The notes below the pieces were generated by a model. The model saw nothing but the letters and a program-made list of their open reading frames with translations. It did no database searches and had not been told where the DNA came from. From Rhodoferax sp. (GTDB lineage Bacteria; Pseudomonadota; Gammaproteobacteria; Burkholderiales; Burkholderiaceae_C), in the NCBI GenBank assembly GCA_030685025.1, contig JAUXWC010000117.1:1-32745 (forward strand): DNA of 32,745 bases, written 5' to 3'. Made by a program: the position numbers and the translations under genes. Numbering within the stretch: the first letter of the stretch is position 1; every line of letters starts with the position of its first letter. This document shows positions 7,466 through 18,626 of this stretch, piece by piece.

Positions 7466-8374
7466 ATGCCCAGTAAACCGACCCCGCTACAAATTGTGCT
7501 GATCACCGGCATGTCGGGCTCCGGCAAGTCGGTGGCCTTGAACGCGCTGGAGGACGCCGGCTACTACTGCGTGGACAACCTGCCGCCCGAGTTGTTGTTG
7601 CCTTTCGTCGCGCTGGAGCGAAAGCACAAGGCCACTCGGCTGGCCATCGCCGTGGATGTTCGCAGCGCGACCTCGCTGCCCCTGGTGCCACAGCATTTGG
7701 CGTCGCTTCGCAAACAGGGTGTCACCATCACACCCTTGTTCCTTGACGCCACCACCGGCACCCTGGTGCGCCGCTACTCCGAAACCCGCCGCAAGCACCC
7801 GTTGTCGCAGTCCGGCGCCGACAGCCAGGTCAAGACACCGCGACGCGCGCTGGTTGACGCCATCGAACTCGAACGCGAATTGCTCAGTGACTTGCGTGAA
7901 CAGGCCCATGTCATCGACACCAGCATCATCCGGGCGTCGCAACTGCAAGGCTATGTCAAATCACTGATTTCGGCGCCGCCCGGGCAGTTGACTCTGGTGT
8001 TCGAGTCCTTTGCCTTCAAGCGCGGCATCCCCGGTGACGCCGACTTTGTGTTTGACGTGCGCATGTTGCCCAACCCCCACTATGACCCGGACCTGCGCGG
8101 CTTCACGGGGCGCGACGCCCCGGTCGCCGGGTTCCTGGTTGGGCAGCCCGAGGTGGTACAGATGCAAGGGCACATTGAGCAGTTCCTGGGTCATTGGCTC
8201 GACACGCTGGCACGAGACCATCGCAGCTATGTCACCGTGGCGATTGGCTGCACCGGCGGTCAACATCGCTCGGTCTATCTGGTGGAGCAGCTCGCCGGGC
8301 TGTTCAGTGACCGCTGGGTGACGCTCAAGCGCCACCGCGAGCTGGACGTCGCAAGCTCAGTCCCGACTCAGTAG
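7466..8374 (+). CDS. rapZ: RNase adapter protein RapZ
   Basis: The protein is 302 aa from ATG 7466, 4 bp after recN. Walker A GMSGSGKS is at residues 15-22, and the C-terminal RNA-binding/sensor domain contains GFTGRDAP-like and [17 protein letters not shown] motifs typical of the family. In enterobacteria RapZ guides RNase E to the sRNA GlmZ and so controls glmS; in betaproteobacteria the target is less clear. It is slightly longer than the E. coli protein (284 aa), with an insert around residues 105-125. Its last 18 bases overlap the mutY 3' end on the other strand. Confidence 0.95.
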   Translation: MPSKPTPLQIVLITGMSGSGKSVALNALEDAGYYCVDNLPPELLLPFVALERKHKATRLAIAVDVRSATSLPLVPQHLASLRKQGVTITPLFLDATTGTLVRRYSETRRKHPLSQSGADSQVKTPRRALVDAIELERELLSDLREQAHVIDTSIIRASQLQGYVKSLISAPPGQLTLVFESFAFKRGIPGDADFVFDVRMLPNPHYDPDLRGFTGRDAPVAGFLVGQPEVVQMQGHIEQFLGHWLDTLARDHRSYVTVAIGCTGGQHRSVYLVEQLAGLFSDRWVTLKRHRELDVASSVPTQ

Positions 8375-9397
8375 TTTGCGCACTGGCGCAGGCAGCCCCA
8401 AGCCGGGCCAGCGCCGGGCATCGAACCAGGCGCCCTCAACTCCTGGCTGTGAACGCGCGTGCGGCAACACCAGCTTGACCGGATGCAAGGTCAGGTCCTT
8501 GTGGGTCAGCACATGCCGCACCGGCGGTCCATCCGCCAATTCGTGATGGAGCGGTGTCGGCAAGGCCGCTTGCAGCGAAGCCCGGTCATCAAACAGCGGG
8601 AAACAATACAGGCCCGCCCAGACACCGGGCGTGGGCCGCTGCTTCAACCAAACGTCGTTGCGCGCGGTGGTCACCCACAGCAACCATATCGACTGCGCCC
8701 CGCGCTTGAGCTTGCGCGTTTTGACCGGAAAGCGTTCAGGCGCGCCAAGACGCTTGGCCGTGCAAGCCGCCGCCAGCGGGCAGGCCGCGCAGTTGGGTTG
8801 ACGCAGGGTGCACACGGTGGCGCCGAGGTCCATCAAGCCCTGGGTGTAGCGCGGCATGTTGTGGGCCAATTGCCTGGTTGGCAACAAGGCCGTGGCATGC
8901 GCCCACAAGGCCTGCTCATTGGCGCGCACCGACAGGTCCGCATCAAAGCCCAGAACGCGGCACAACACGCGCTTGACGTTGCCGTCGAGTATGGCGACGC
9001 GTTCACCAAAACACAGGGACGTGATCGCCGCCGCGGTAGAACGGCCAATACCAGGCAGGGTCTCCAGAACCTCGGCATGTGGTGGAAAAACCCCGCCATG
9101 GTCACGGCACACCTGAACCGCACAGCGATGCAGATTGCGCGCGCGGCTGTAGTAGCCCAGCCCACTCCACAAGCCCAGAACGTCGTCAAGACTGGCCGGC
9201 GCCAGACTTGCAAGGTCGGGAAACCTCTGGACGAAGCGGGCGAAGTAGTCGAGTACGGTAGCGACCTGAGTTTGCTGGAGCATGATCTCCGACAACCAGA
9301 CGCGGTAGGGGTCGCGCGCGCCCTGCCACGGTAGCGTGTTGCGACCATGCACGCGTTGCCAGGCCACAACCTGGTCGGCCAGCATCGGCTCGGTCAC
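8357..9397 (-). CDS. mutY: A/G-specific adenine glycosylase MutY
   Basis: MutY removes adenine mispaired with 8-oxoguanine. The protein is 346 aa from a GTG at 9397 (an ATG 12 bases inside is also possible). The catalytic Glu lies in [10 protein letters not shown], the helix-hairpin-helix is [12 protein letters not shown], and the catalytic Asp is in LDGNVKRVL. The [4Fe-4S] cluster ligands [17 protein letters not shown] have the C-X6-C-X2-C-X5-C spacing. The C-terminal NUDIX-like 8-oxoG recognition domain has [12 protein letters not shown]. It starts 6 bp after the dynamin-like gene, making it the last gene of a mutM / GTPase / mutY operon. Its 3' end overlaps convergent rapZ by 18 bp. Confidence 0.96.
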   Translation of the reverse strand: MTEPMLADQVVAWQRVHGRNTLPWQGARDPYRVWLSEIMLQQTQVATVLDYFARFVQRFPDLASLAPASLDDVLGLWSGLGYYSRARNLHRCAVQVCRDHGGVFPPHAEVLETLPGIGRSTAAAITSLCFGERVAILDGNVKRVLCRVLGFDADLSVRANEQALWAHATALLPTRQLAHNMPRYTQGLMDLGATVCTLRQPNCAACPLAAACTAKRLGAPERFPVKTRKLKRGAQSIWLLWVTTARNDVWLKQRPTPGVWAGLYCFPLFDDRASLQAALPTPLHHELADGPPVRHVLTHKDLTLHPVKLVLPHARSQPGVEGAWFDARRWPGLGLPAPVRKLLSRD

Positions 9398-9403
9398 GCC
9401 CGC

Positions 9404-11365
9404 TTAGGCCATCAAGGGCGCAGGCATGGTCTGCGCGCGAGGCGACGCCTGCGCATGAATTAAAACCTGGGTCAACTCCGACAACTTGCTGTCAAGCAGG
9501 GTCAATGCGTGCTCCTGGGCCCGTATTTCGCCAATGCGATCACTCAGGCCGCCCGCAGCCTGCTGGATGCGGTCAATGGCTTCCAGGCGACGACCGAAAT
9601 TGCGGCGCCGCTCGCGCAATTGAGCGTCGAGCTGGGACGCCGCAGCTTTGCTCCACAGCTCGATATCGCCGACTGCCGATTCATGAATGGCGCGCAGTCG
9701 CGTCGACAGCGCGCGCACCAGGCGATCCGCAAACTCCGGCTGCGCCAGGCGGAAAGCATTGCCAATGCCAAGGTACTGCAAATGGCCGCGCTCGAGCAGG
9801 CCCAGATCGCGCAGGTAGCCTTCCATCTGCGGTTCGGGCGATACCTGCAATGAGAATCCATACTCGGCGTTGAGCTGGCGAAAGGTCGCATCGAGCATGG
9901 ACTGGATTTCGGCCGTTAGCGCCTGCACCTTGCCAAAGCTGCCTCGCAGACGCTCGAAGGTCTCGCCGTAGGCCTTCTTGACGCCCAGCTTGAGCCCCTT
10001 CTGTTGCAGCGTGGAGACCAATTGCGCCATTTCCCGCTTCAGCGAAGTCGAGCCCAGCAAGCTGAAGACCTCTCGCAGCAGTTTCAGATGCACCGAGCGG
10101 ACCGCATGAATCCGGGCACCGCCCAGATCGAACTCGGCCTGCTCTTGCGAGATCCGGGAACGCATGTTCTTGATCACCGACGAGTTCTTGCCCTTGAGCC
10201 CATGCAGCTCCATCGCCTGGTCCGCCAGATCGCGGCGGCGGATGTTGATCACGCGGGCCGTCTCGGCGCGCAAGTCCGAGATACCGCTGGCCACCGCAGC
10301 GGCCAGCATCTTCTGACGCTGCCCCATGATGCTTTCGGCCAAGGCCTGCTCCAGATTGAGCAGGCAACTGCGCTCAAGCAACTCGGCGTCGTCAGTGACT
10401 TTGGCGACCAGTCCCTTGTGGGCCGACACCGGGATCACTTGGCCTGCCGGCACGCCCAGGATCTCGGCAGTTGACTCGCACTGGCGATCAATCTGGTCCT
10501 GGATCTGCTTGGGTGAACTCAGTGCGTCCCACAGTGTGTCGATCTTGTTGAGCACCACCAGCCGGGTCGCCGTGTCACCGGTATCGGCCATCAGGTGCTC
10601 ACGCCAGATCGACAAATCGGACTTGGTAACACCCGTATCCGCGCCCAGAATGAACACAACAGCGTGTGATTGCGGAATCAGGCTGACGGTCAGTTCTGGC
10701 TCGGCCCCAATGGCGTTGAGCCCCGGCGTATCGAGGATGACGAGGCCTTGTTTCAACAAGGGATGCGCAATATTGATCAAGGCGTGGCGCCACTTGGGCA
10801 CCTCCACCATACCCTGCGCGTCGAGCATCGGGTTGTCTTCAGGCGCCTGGTTTTGCCAGAAACCCAGTGCCCGCGCTTCGTCCTGCGTCACACGTCGTGT
10901 CTCGGCCACTTTTTCCAGCGCCATCGCCAGTTGTTGTGGATTGTGAACATCAAGGTCAATGCGGGTCCACTTTTCGGGGACCATGCGCCATTCCATCAGC
11001 GCCTGCGGCTGCAGCCGCGTCTCGATCGGCAACAGTCGCAAGCAAGGCGGGACCTCGGCGTCGTAGCTCATCTCGGTCGGACACATCGTTGTGCGTCCCG
11101 CACTGGCCGGCATGATGCGTCGGCCATAACCAGCAAAAAAAACCGCGTTGATCAACTCGGACTTGCCGCGCGAGAACTCCGCCACGAAGGCCACCATGAC
11201 CTTGTCGGAGCGCACATGGGTCTCCAGACGGCGCAGCCGCTCCTCGACCGCCGCATCGAGCAACTCGTGGTCCTTCATCCACTCGGCAAGCAGCTTCAAC
11301 CGCAGAGCGAACTCACGCCGCCACGTTCCATGTTGGTCAAACTGTTCGTTGAATGAAGTACCCAA
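9404..11365 (-). CDS. Dynamin-family GTPase
   Basis: This large GTPase is about 653 aa. An upstream in-frame TTG (11380) exists, but the TTG at 11365 follows GGAGG at the right distance, so I prefer it; no ATG is nearby. The GTPase domain spans about 50-340: a P-loop AEFSRGKS, a switch region with TTMCPTE, G3 DTPG and G4 NKID. The rest is long helical stalk, as in bacterial dynamin-like proteins, which remodel or tether membranes. Odd points: the first P-loop glycine is Ala, and the residue after GKS is Glu rather than Thr. No transmembrane helix is obvious. It sits between mutM and mutY in the same direction, suggesting a role connected with DNA damage or just shared expression. Confidence 0.88.
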   Translation of the reverse strand: MGTSFNEQFDQHGTWRREFALRLKLLAEWMKDHELLDAAVEERLRRLETHVRSDKVMVAFVAEFSRGKSELINAVFFAGYGRRIMPASAGRTTMCPTEMSYDAEVPPCLRLLPIETRLQPQALMEWRMVPEKWTRIDLDVHNPQQLAMALEKVAETRRVTQDEARALGFWQNQAPEDNPMLDAQGMVEVPKWRHALINIAHPLLKQGLVILDTPGLNAIGAEPELTVSLIPQSHAVVFILGADTGVTKSDLSIWREHLMADTGDTATRLVVLNKIDTLWDALSSPKQIQDQIDRQCESTAEILGVPAGQVIPVSAHKGLVAKVTDDAELLERSCLLNLEQALAESIMGQRQKMLAAAVASGISDLRAETARVINIRRRDLADQAMELHGLKGKNSSVIKNMRSRISQEQAEFDLGGARIHAVRSVHLKLLREVFSLLGSTSLKREMAQLVSTLQQKGLKLGVKKAYGETFERLRGSFGKVQALTAEIQSMLDATFRQLNAEYGFSLQVSPEPQMEGYLRDLGLLERGHLQYLGIGNAFRLAQPEFADRLVRALSTRLRAIHESAVGDIELWSKAAASQLDAQLRERRRNFGRRLEAIDRIQQAAGGLSDRIGEIRAQEHALTLLDSKLSELTQVLIHAQASPRAQTMPAPLMA

Positions 11366-11414
11366 AATGCCTCCGAGCAATCTTTCAATATAGCACTGCG
11401 CGACTCAAACCCCG

Positions 11415-12230
11415 TCAGTTTCTCTGACAGCCAGGGCAGAAAAACGTCGATCGCTGGCCCTGGCGCAGGCACTTGATGCGCGCGTGGCAGACCCGGCATT
11501 CGAGCCCGTCTCGACCGTACACCATCGCGTCGAGCTGGAAACGGCCGTCTTCCCCATGGGCATTGCTGAAGTCTCTCAGCGTGCTGCCGCCGCGTTCAAT
11601 CGCCCGGCTCAAGACCTCGCGAATCGCGCCATGCAGTCTGACGGCCCGCGCCAGGCTCAAGCGACTGGCGCTAATGGTAGGTCTGATGCCCGCCATGAAC
11701 AGCGCCTCGGAAGCGTAAATGTTGCCCACGCCAACGACTATGTCGCCTGCCAACAACACCTGCTTGATGGCAAGTCGCCGCTTCTTCAATTGCGCATGAA
11801 AGGCCACGGCCTGAAACGCCGCCGATAAGGGCTCCACGCCCAGACCGCCCAGCAGCTTGACGGCCAGCGGTGCCTCCAGCGTTGGCGTAAACACCACCGC
11901 GCCAAACCGGCGGGGATCGCGCAAACGAAGCACCCCATGGCTGGTGGTCAGCTCAAAATGGTCATGCGGACCGGCTGGTGGCAGGACGGTCGCAAAAACC
12001 AACCGACCCGACATTCCCAGGTGAACCAGTAGCACGCCCTGATCAAGCTCCAGCAACAGGTATTTGCCGCGCCGGCGCACCGCACCAACCGTTCGCCCCA
12101 CCAGCTCCTCGGTGCTGCAGCCCAATGGCCATCGCAGGGGTTTGCCAAGGCGCACCGCCAGAATGCTCGCACCGGCGATTCGGTCCGCAAAACTCATTCG
12201 AGTAACTTCAACTTCAGGCAGTTCAGGCAT
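11415..12230 (-). CDS. mutM: Formamidopyrimidine-DNA glycosylase MutM (Fpg)
   Basis: This bifunctional glycosylase/AP lyase excises 8-oxoguanine opposite C. The 271-aa length is standard. The N-terminus MPELPEVEV supplies the catalytic Pro2 and Glu3, [11 protein letters not shown] carries the conserved Lys near residue 57, [11 protein letters not shown] is the helix-two-turn-helix, and the C-terminal zinc finger has CRVC and CPGC pairs. One small oddity is Val-Thr-Arg-Met after PEVE where TTRRG is usual. It is the first gene of the minus-strand operon with the dynamin-like GTPase and mutY, and is divergent from the TPR gene with fewer than 40 bp between starts. Confidence 0.97.
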   Translation of the reverse strand: MPELPEVEVTRMSFADRIAGASILAVRLGKPLRWPLGCSTEELVGRTVGAVRRRGKYLLLELDQGVLLVHLGMSGRLVFATVLPPAGPHDHFELTTSHGVLRLRDPRRFGAVVFTPTLEAPLAVKLLGGLGVEPLSAAFQAVAFHAQLKKRRLAIKQVLLAGDIVVGVGNIYASEALFMAGIRPTISASRLSLARAVRLHGAIREVLSRAIERGGSTLRDFSNAHGEDGRFQLDAMVYGRDGLECRVCHARIKCLRQGQRSTFFCPGCQRN

Positions 12231-12268
12231 GGGCGCAACGATCAGTACGGATGGATTATTATGGTTCG

Positions 12269-14005
12269 ATGTTGCCCTTCAAGCGCTTCGTCGCACCCAT
12301 CCTTTTTGCTGCCGCCGTGAGCGCTCACGCACAGCCGCCTGAGAAGAACGTCGCCCCGCCGATCAACTCGGCCCTCACCAGCGAATTGTTTTATCAACTT
12401 CTGATCGGTGAGTTGAGTGTGCGCGCAAACGAGCCGGCTGCGGGGTTTGCAATGGTGCTGGATGCGGCCCACAAGACGCGCGACCCCAAGCTCTTCCAGC
12501 GCGCGGTGGAGATCGCCCTGCAGGCGCGCTCAGGCGATTCGGCCCTGACGGCGGCGCGGGCCTGGAAACAAGCTCACCCTTCATCGCGCGAAGCCAATCG
12601 CTTTGTATTGCAGATCTTGATCAGCCTGAACCGAATCAGCGAGCTTGTCGAGCCACTCAAGCGCGAAATCTCCCTCGTTGACAGCAAGGACCGGGTTGCC
12701 GCCGTGACCGCGCTGCCGCGCTATTTTGGACGTGCCAGCGACAAGGCCCTGGTTGCCAGCGTGGTCGAGCAAGCGCTGGCGGACTACCTCAACCACCCCA
12801 CGGTCGGTGCGGCGGCGTGGACCACGATCGGCCGCTTGCGCCTGGAAGCCGCCAACCCTGGCGGGGCGTTTGAGGCGGCCCGCGCCGCACAAGCCATCGA
12901 TGCAAAGTCCGAAGGTCCCGCGTTGTTGGGCCTGGCCTTGATGGAAGCAAAGCTTCCCAAGGGCGAACTGCTGGTGAAGAAGTACATGGAAGCAAAGCCG
13001 CAAGCGGAACTTCGCATGGCTTATGCCCAGACATTGCTCGGCGCCCAGCGCTACGGCGAGGCCTCCGCTCAATTGCAGATCATCACTGCCGAGAAACCCG
13101 ACCTGGCGCAAGCCTGGCTGATCCAGGGCGCGTTGGAGCTGCAGGACGCCAGACTGCCGACTGCGGAGAAAGCCTTTCTCCGATACATCGAGTTGGCCGT
13201 TTCGACTGGACCCGCCAAGCCGGCCGCGGAGAGCGACCGTGGCCTGACCCAGGCCTACCTCTCGCTGGCTCAAATCGCCGAACAAAGAAGAGATTTCGCC
13301 CAGGCGCAGTCCTGGCTGGACCGCATCGGCAACACCGACGATCAAGCCAACGTCCAGATCCGCCGCGCATCGCTGCTGGCCCGCCAGGGCAAACTTGAAC
13401 AGGCCCGGCAACTGCTTCGCAATCTGCCGGCGCGCACGCCCGCAGAAGAGCGCTTCCGTCTGGTCGCCGAGATCCAATTGCTGCGCGATCAGAAGCACTA
13501 CAGTGCCGCGTTTGAGTTGCTGACCGAAGCCATCAAACGCGATCCCTCCGACCTTGACCTGGCGTATGACCAGGCGATGGTGGCCGAAAAGCTGGGACGC
13601 ATGGAAGACATGGAGCGGCTGTTGCGCGCCGTCATCGCGGGGCGGCCAGACTACCACCACGCCTACAACGCGCTGGGCTACTCCCTGGCCGATCGCAACC
13701 AGCGCTTGCCCGAGGCACGCCAGTTGATCCTGAAAGCGCTGGAGTACGCGCCCGGTGACCCACTCATTTCCGATAGCCTCGGATGGGTGGAGTTTCGCCT
13801 CGGCAACCTGCCCGAAGCCATCCGAATCCTCCAGGAAGCGTTCAAGGCCAAGCCGGACCCGGAAATCGCGGCCCACCTGGGCGAAGTGATGTGGACCATG
13901 GGCCGTCGCGACCAGGCCAGAGTCATTTGGAAAGAAGGCATGGCGCTGGGCGCCGATAACGAAACGCTGCTTGAAACCCTCAAGCGCTTGCGTGTCCGAT
14001 GGTGA
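12269..14005 (+). CDS. Exported TPR-repeat protein
   Basis: This 578-aa protein has tetratricopeptide-like helical repeats over most of its length, clearest at about 60-110, 195-310 and 420-560. From ATG 12269 it begins [22 protein letters not shown], a signal peptide with a likely cut after AHA, so it should be periplasmic or outer-membrane-associated. An ATG at 12251 is in frame but would put Asp-Tyr-Tyr ahead of the signal. It overlaps lolB by 7 bp, and TPR proteins at this locus upstream of lolB-ispE are common in betaproteobacteria. A scaffold role in envelope biogenesis is plausible; no catalytic domain is visible. Confidence 0.85.
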   Translation: MLPFKRFVAPILFAAAVSAHAQPPEKNVAPPINSALTSELFYQLLIGELSVRANEPAAGFAMVLDAAHKTRDPKLFQRAVEIALQARSGDSALTAARAWKQAHPSSREANRFVLQILISLNRISELVEPLKREISLVDSKDRVAAVTALPRYFGRASDKALVASVVEQALADYLNHPTVGAAAWTTIGRLRLEAANPGGAFEAARAAQAIDAKSEGPALLGLALMEAKLPKGELLVKKYMEAKPQAELRMAYAQTLLGAQRYGEASAQLQIITAEKPDLAQAWLIQGALELQDARLPTAEKAFLRYIELAVSTGPAKPAAESDRGLTQAYLSLAQIAEQRRDFAQAQSWLDRIGNTDDQANVQIRRASLLARQGKLEQARQLLRNLPARTPAEERFRLVAEIQLLRDQKHYSAAFELLTEAIKRDPSDLDLAYDQAMVAEKLGRMEDMERLLRAVIAGRPDYHHAYNALGYSLADRNQRLPEARQLILKALEYAPGDPLISDSLGWVEFRLGNLPEAIRILQEAFKAKPDPEIAAHLGEVMWTMGRRDQARVIWKEGMALGADNETLLETLKRLRVRW

Positions 14006-14502
14006 TGCATCGCAGAGGCGCGGTGTTGCTGGCGGCCTTGTCCGCGGTCTTGCTCAGTGCCGGCTGTGCACAGCCGAGTCGCCTGACGGCGCACGATGGC
14101 CAGTCAACGAAGTCCTGGCACGGTCGGTTGGCCATGCGGGTTGAATCGAATCCGGTCCAATCGTTTTCCGCCGGACTCGAACTCAGCGGCGACGCCCAAG
14201 TCGGCGAGCTGATCCTGTCAAGCCCACTGGGTACCACGCTGTTGGCAGTGTCCTGGCGCCCGGGTCAAGCCACCTTGCAACGTGATGGTCAATCCCGCCA
14301 ATTCGAGTCGATGTCCGCGTTGATGCAGGAGGCACTGGGAGCCGACCTACCCATGACCGCGTTGTTTGCGTGGCTTGCGGGTGACAACGCTGTCGTAGCC
14401 GGTTGGCAGGCGGATCTGTCGCAATTGGGCAGCGGGCGTTTGTCGGCGCGCCGAAGCGAACCCGGACCAGTTGCCGAGCTACGCCTGATGCTGGAACGCT
14501 GA
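13999..14502 (+). CDS. lolB: Outer-membrane lipoprotein receptor LolB
   Basis: LolB accepts lipoproteins from LolA and inserts them in the outer membrane. The 167-aa precursor has a short positively charged N-terminus, a hydrophobic stretch and the lipobox LSAGC, so Cys at about residue 23 is the lipidated residue. The mature part has the family pattern: WHGRLAMRV near the start, a SPLGTTLL strand, a DLPMTALFAWLAG segment and a final strand with ELRLMLER. It is shorter than the E. coli protein (207 aa), as is usual in betaproteobacteria. Position between a TPR gene and ispE supports the call. Confidence 0.88.
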   Translation: MVMHRRGAVLLAALSAVLLSAGCAQPSRLTAHDGQSTKSWHGRLAMRVESNPVQSFSAGLELSGDAQVGELILSSPLGTTLLAVSWRPGQATLQRDGQSRQFESMSALMQEALGADLPMTALFAWLAGDNAVVAGWQADLSQLGSGRLSARRSEPGPVAELRLMLER

Positions 14503-14524
14503 GCCTTTGCGACGCCCGTTACTC

Positions 14525-15370
14525 ATGATCTCTCTGTACGACGTGGCGGCACCCGCCAAGCTGAATCTATTCCTGCACATCACCGGTCGGCGCGACGATG
14601 GCTACCACCTGCTTCAATCTGTGTTCATGCTGGTCGACTGGTGTGACACCCTCAACTTCGAGTTGCGCCAGGACGGTCTGGTCAGTCGTGAGGACTTGGG
14701 CACCAGCCTGCCCCCTGACGACTTGATCGTGCGGGCTGCGCGCGCGCTGCAGTCTGCCACCGGCACCCGCTTGGGCGCCCACATTGGGGTACAGAAACGA
14801 ATTCCCGCCCAAGCGGGAATGGGTGGCGGCTCCTCGGACGCCGCGTCCGCACTGCTTGCGTTGAACCGCCTTTGGCGATTGGGCCTGCCCTTGAGCGCCT
14901 TGAGCGGAATCGGGCTCGCGCTGGGTGCCGATGTGCCCTTCTTCCTGGGCGGACACAACGCCTGGGTGGAAGGGGTTGGCGAGAAAATCACCCCCATCGA
15001 ACTGCCGATCGGCCGTTTCCTGGTTGTCAAACCCACCGCGGGATTGGACACTCGATCAATTTTCTCGGACCCCTCGCTGAAACGCGATACAGAGACTGCT
15101 ATAATTTCAGGCTTCGCTGCAAATGCATTCGGTTTTGGCCGAAACGACTTGCAGCCTGTGGCGCAAGAGCTTTGCCCAGACGTGACGCAAGCCCTTCAAT
15201 GGCTGCAATCGCTGGGACTTAGCGGGCGCATGACAGGCTCTGGAAGTGCCGTATTTGCGCCGGTGTTGCAAGACTTCAGTTTGGGTTCCGTCCCGCACGG
15301 GTTTCAAATCCGGTTGTGCAGCAGTTTGGAGGCTCACCCGCTGGTTGGTTGGGCCCCAACGACAGTTTGA
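14525..15370 (+). CDS. ispE: 4-diphosphocytidyl-2-C-methyl-D-erythritol kinase IspE
   Basis: This GHMP kinase performs the fourth step of the MEP pathway to isopentenyl diphosphate. ATG 14525 gives 281 aa starting [19 protein letters not shown], matching the family N-terminus; a TTG at 14507 is less likely. The GHMP ATP-binding loop reads [19 protein letters not shown], and the C-terminal motif [16 protein letters not shown] is present, with catalytic Lys in PAKLNL and Asp in GADVPF. It follows lolB by 22 bp and is followed 30 bp later by tRNA-Gln. Confidence 0.96.
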   Translation: MISLYDVAAPAKLNLFLHITGRRDDGYHLLQSVFMLVDWCDTLNFELRQDGLVSREDLGTSLPPDDLIVRAARALQSATGTRLGAHIGVQKRIPAQAGMGGGSSDAASALLALNRLWRLGLPLSALSGIGLALGADVPFFLGGHNAWVEGVGEKITPIELPIGRFLVVKPTAGLDTRSIFSDPSLKRDTETAIISGFAANAFGFGRNDLQPVAQELCPDVTQALQWLQSLGLSGRMTGSGSAVFAPVLQDFSLGSVPHGFQIRLCSSLEAHPLVGWAPTTV

Positions 15371-15400
15371 AAGTTGGCCATGTGAGTGGCCGACCGGTGT

Positions 15401-15477
15401 AGGGGAGTCGCCAAGTTGGTTAAGGCACTGGATTTTGATTCCAGCATGCGAAGGTTCGAATCCTTCCTCCCCTGCCA
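15401..15477 (+). tRNA. tRNA-Gln (UUG)
   Basis: A full cloverleaf with encoded CCA (15475-15477). The acceptor stem AGGGGAG pairs with CTCCCCT, the D-arm has CGCCAAGTTGGTTAAGG, the anticodon loop is TTTTGAT (anticodon UUG), the T-arm is AAGGTTCGAATCCTT and the discriminator base is G. It lies between ispE and prs, a conserved location in beta- and gammaproteobacteria, and is probably processed from their shared transcript or has its own promoter. A small GGCCA/TGGCC hairpin precedes it at 15376-15391. Confidence 0.97.
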
Positions 15478-15542
15478 AATCGGGTGTACGCCCCGGTCGT
15501 TCGACGTACAGGCTCAAACAGAATTCATTGGCTGGACTACGC

Positions 15543-16520
15543 ATGCAGGCTCCACAACCCCCTGACTTCATGGTTTTTACCGGCAATGCCAATCCTGGTA
15601 TGGCGGCGGACATTGCGGACCACCTTGGCATCACGTTGGGTGCCGCCACCGTGGGTCGGTTCTCGGACGGCGAGGTCACGGTCGAGATTAACCAGAATGT
15701 GCGAGCGCGTGACGTATTCGTGGTGCAGTCCACTTGCGCACCGACCAACGAAAACCTGATGGAATTGCTCATCATGGTCGACGCACTCAAGCGCGCGTCG
15801 GCCGAACGCATCAGCGCCGTGATTCCCTATTTTGGCTACGCCCGCCAGGACCGCCGTCCCCGCTCCACCCGCGTTCCCATCACGGCAAAGGTGGTGGCCA
15901 ACATGCTGCAGGCCGTCGGGGTTGCACGTGTTCTGACAATGGACCTGCACGCCGATCAGATTCAGGGCTTCTTCGACATCCCGGTCGACAATATCTACGC
16001 ATCACCCGTGTTGCTGGGCGACCTGCGTCAGAAGAACTACGAGGATCTGATCGTGGTTTCTCCCGACGTGGGCGGCGTGGTGCGCGCTCGGGCGCTGGCC
16101 AAGCAGCTCGGCTGCGACCTGGCAATCATCGACAAACGTCGGCCCAAGGCCAATGTCAGCGAAGTGATGCACGTCATCGGTGAGATCGATGGCCGCAATT
16201 GCGTGATCATGGACGACATGATCGACACCGCCGGCACCCTGGTCAAGGCAGCGGAAGTTCTCAAGGAGCGTGGCGCCAAGAAGGTGTACGCCTACTGCAC
16301 GCACCCGATCTTCTCGGGGCCCGCCATTGAGCGCATCAACAACGGTAGCGCGCTGGACGAGGTCGTCGTCACCAATACCATCCCGCTGAACCAAGCGGCC
16401 ACCGCAAGTCCAAAAATTCGCCAACTCACCGTGGCACCGCTGATCGCCGAGACGATTCAGCGCATTGCCAAGGGTGAGTCGGTCATGAGTTTGTTCTCGG
16501 ATCAGGAAAACCTCTTTTGA
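15543..16520 (+). CDS. prs: Ribose-phosphate pyrophosphokinase (PRPP synthetase)
   Basis: This cytosolic enzyme makes PRPP from ribose 5-phosphate and ATP for nucleotide, His, Trp and NAD synthesis. From ATG 15543 it is 325 aa, normal for the family. The pattern [10 protein letters not shown], the metal and ribose-phosphate site [17 protein letters not shown], the [16 protein letters not shown] loop and the PRPP-binding loop [13 protein letters not shown] are all present. The reading frame is open further upstream through the tRNA, which is not coding. The gene is followed by rplY after 101 bp that contain no clear terminator. Confidence 0.97.
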   Translation: MQAPQPPDFMVFTGNANPGMAADIADHLGITLGAATVGRFSDGEVTVEINQNVRARDVFVVQSTCAPTNENLMELLIMVDALKRASAERISAVIPYFGYARQDRRPRSTRVPITAKVVANMLQAVGVARVLTMDLHADQIQGFFDIPVDNIYASPVLLGDLRQKNYEDLIVVSPDVGGVVRARALAKQLGCDLAIIDKRRPKANVSEVMHVIGEIDGRNCVIMDDMIDTAGTLVKAAEVLKERGAKKVYAYCTHPIFSGPAIERINNGSALDEVVVTNTIPLNQAATASPKIRQLTVAPLIAETIQRIAKGESVMSLFSDQENLF

Positions 16521-16621
16521 TCAGAGACAACACAGCAGGCCCGCTCGCTTGATCGCGCGCACCAGGGTCTTTTTAAAATCGGAGTCACACTGGTCGCGGT
16601 GGGCTCTTTCAGGAGTTAAAT

Positions 16622-17329
16622 ATGAAATTCGTCGCTTTTGAGCGCGCCAAGCAGGGCACGGGTGCGAGCCGCCGTCTCCGCATTTCCGGTCGCACGCCGG
16701 CCATCGTCTATGGCGGCAGCGCCGAGCCACAAACCGTTGAACTAGACCACAACGCCTTGTGGCATGCCTTGAAGAAGGAAGCCTTCCACGCCACCGTGCT
16801 GGACATGGAATTCAAGGGCGCGGACCACAAGGTGCTGTTGCGCAACGTGCAGATGCACCCCTACAAACAAATGGTCTTGCACGTGGATTTCCAGCGCGTT
16901 GATGCCAACACCAAATTGCACATGAAGGTGCCGTTGCATTACAGCGGCGACGAGAACTCGCCGGCGGTGAAGACCGAAGGCTGCATCGCCAACCACATCG
17001 TGACCGAGATTGAAGTGCTGTGTCTGCCGGCCGATCTGCCCGAGTTCATCGCAGTCGACTTGAGTGGCCTCAAGAAAGGCGTGTCGCTGCACCTCAGCGA
17101 CATCGCGCTGCCCAAGGGCGTGACCGCCGTCACGCACGGCAAGAACAACCCGGTGCTGGTCTCGGTGGTGATGGTGGCGGGCGCGGAAGTGCCTGCGGCT
17201 GCGACGGCCGACGCCGCAGCCCCCGCAGCAGGCGCCAAGGCTCCCGCTGGCAAAGCCCCGGCCGCCGGCAAAGCCCCGGCCGCCGGCAAGGCTCCTGCGG
17301 CTGCCAAGGCACCTGCCGCCAAGAAGTAA
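16622..17329 (+). CDS. rplY: 50S ribosomal protein L25 (CTC/TL5 type)
   Basis: This 235-aa two-domain L25 has an N-terminal 5S rRNA-binding domain (about 1-95, with [20 protein letters not shown]) and a C-terminal CTC/TL5-type beta domain (about 100-185). The final 45 residues are an unstructured Ala/Pro/Lys tail with repeats of GKAPAA, matching an 18-bp DNA repeat at about 17247-17300. The start follows AGGAG at 16611-16615. The tail length is probably variable between strains. It is followed by a strong terminator. Confidence 0.96.
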   Translation: MKFVAFERAKQGTGASRRLRISGRTPAIVYGGSAEPQTVELDHNALWHALKKEAFHATVLDMEFKGADHKVLLRNVQMHPYKQMVLHVDFQRVDANTKLHMKVPLHYSGDENSPAVKTEGCIANHIVTEIEVLCLPADLPEFIAVDLSGLKKGVSLHLSDIALPKGVTAVTHGKNNPVLVSVVMVAGAEVPAAATADAAAPAAGAKAPAGKAPAAGKAPAAGKAPAAAKAPAAKK

Positions 17330-17405
17330 ACAGCGCTCGTGTGGGGCCGGTCAACGTTCTACCCAATGAACAAAGGCCGACCCCCTGCTGATCTGGCAAT
17401 TTGCT

Positions 17406-17437
17406 GTAAAACGGCCCACTCAGGTGGGCCGTTTTAC
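17406..17437. terminator. Bidirectional rho-independent terminator after rplY
   Basis: A perfect 14-bp stem (GTAAAACGGCCCAC with GTGGGCCGTTTTAC) closes on the tetraloop TCAG. The A-run on one arm and T-run on the other let it work in both directions. It lies 77 bp after the rplY stop and ahead of pth, so it ends the prs-rplY transcript. Confidence 0.9.
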
Positions 17438-17497
17438 TTGGATCGCCGAACGGCCCGCAGCCGTCCGAAGGCGCCTTGCTGAACCGATAATCGACGC

Positions 17498-18512
<1,015 letters not shown>

Positions 18513-18626
18513 TTATCGACGCCGCGGACCCACGCAGCGGCAATTCCCCTGCCGGTCGCATGTTGATAGCGTGGCCCGCGCCCACCGTACCAGCCCAATC
18601 ACAACTGCACCGCCAACACGACACTC

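Noticed and set aside
12581-13876. 431-codon open frame antisense to the TPR gene
   Set aside because: High-GC shadow frame of a clear coding gene; no domain or start signal. Similar long antisense frames opposite 20160-21389 and 22800-23948 were rejected for the same reason.
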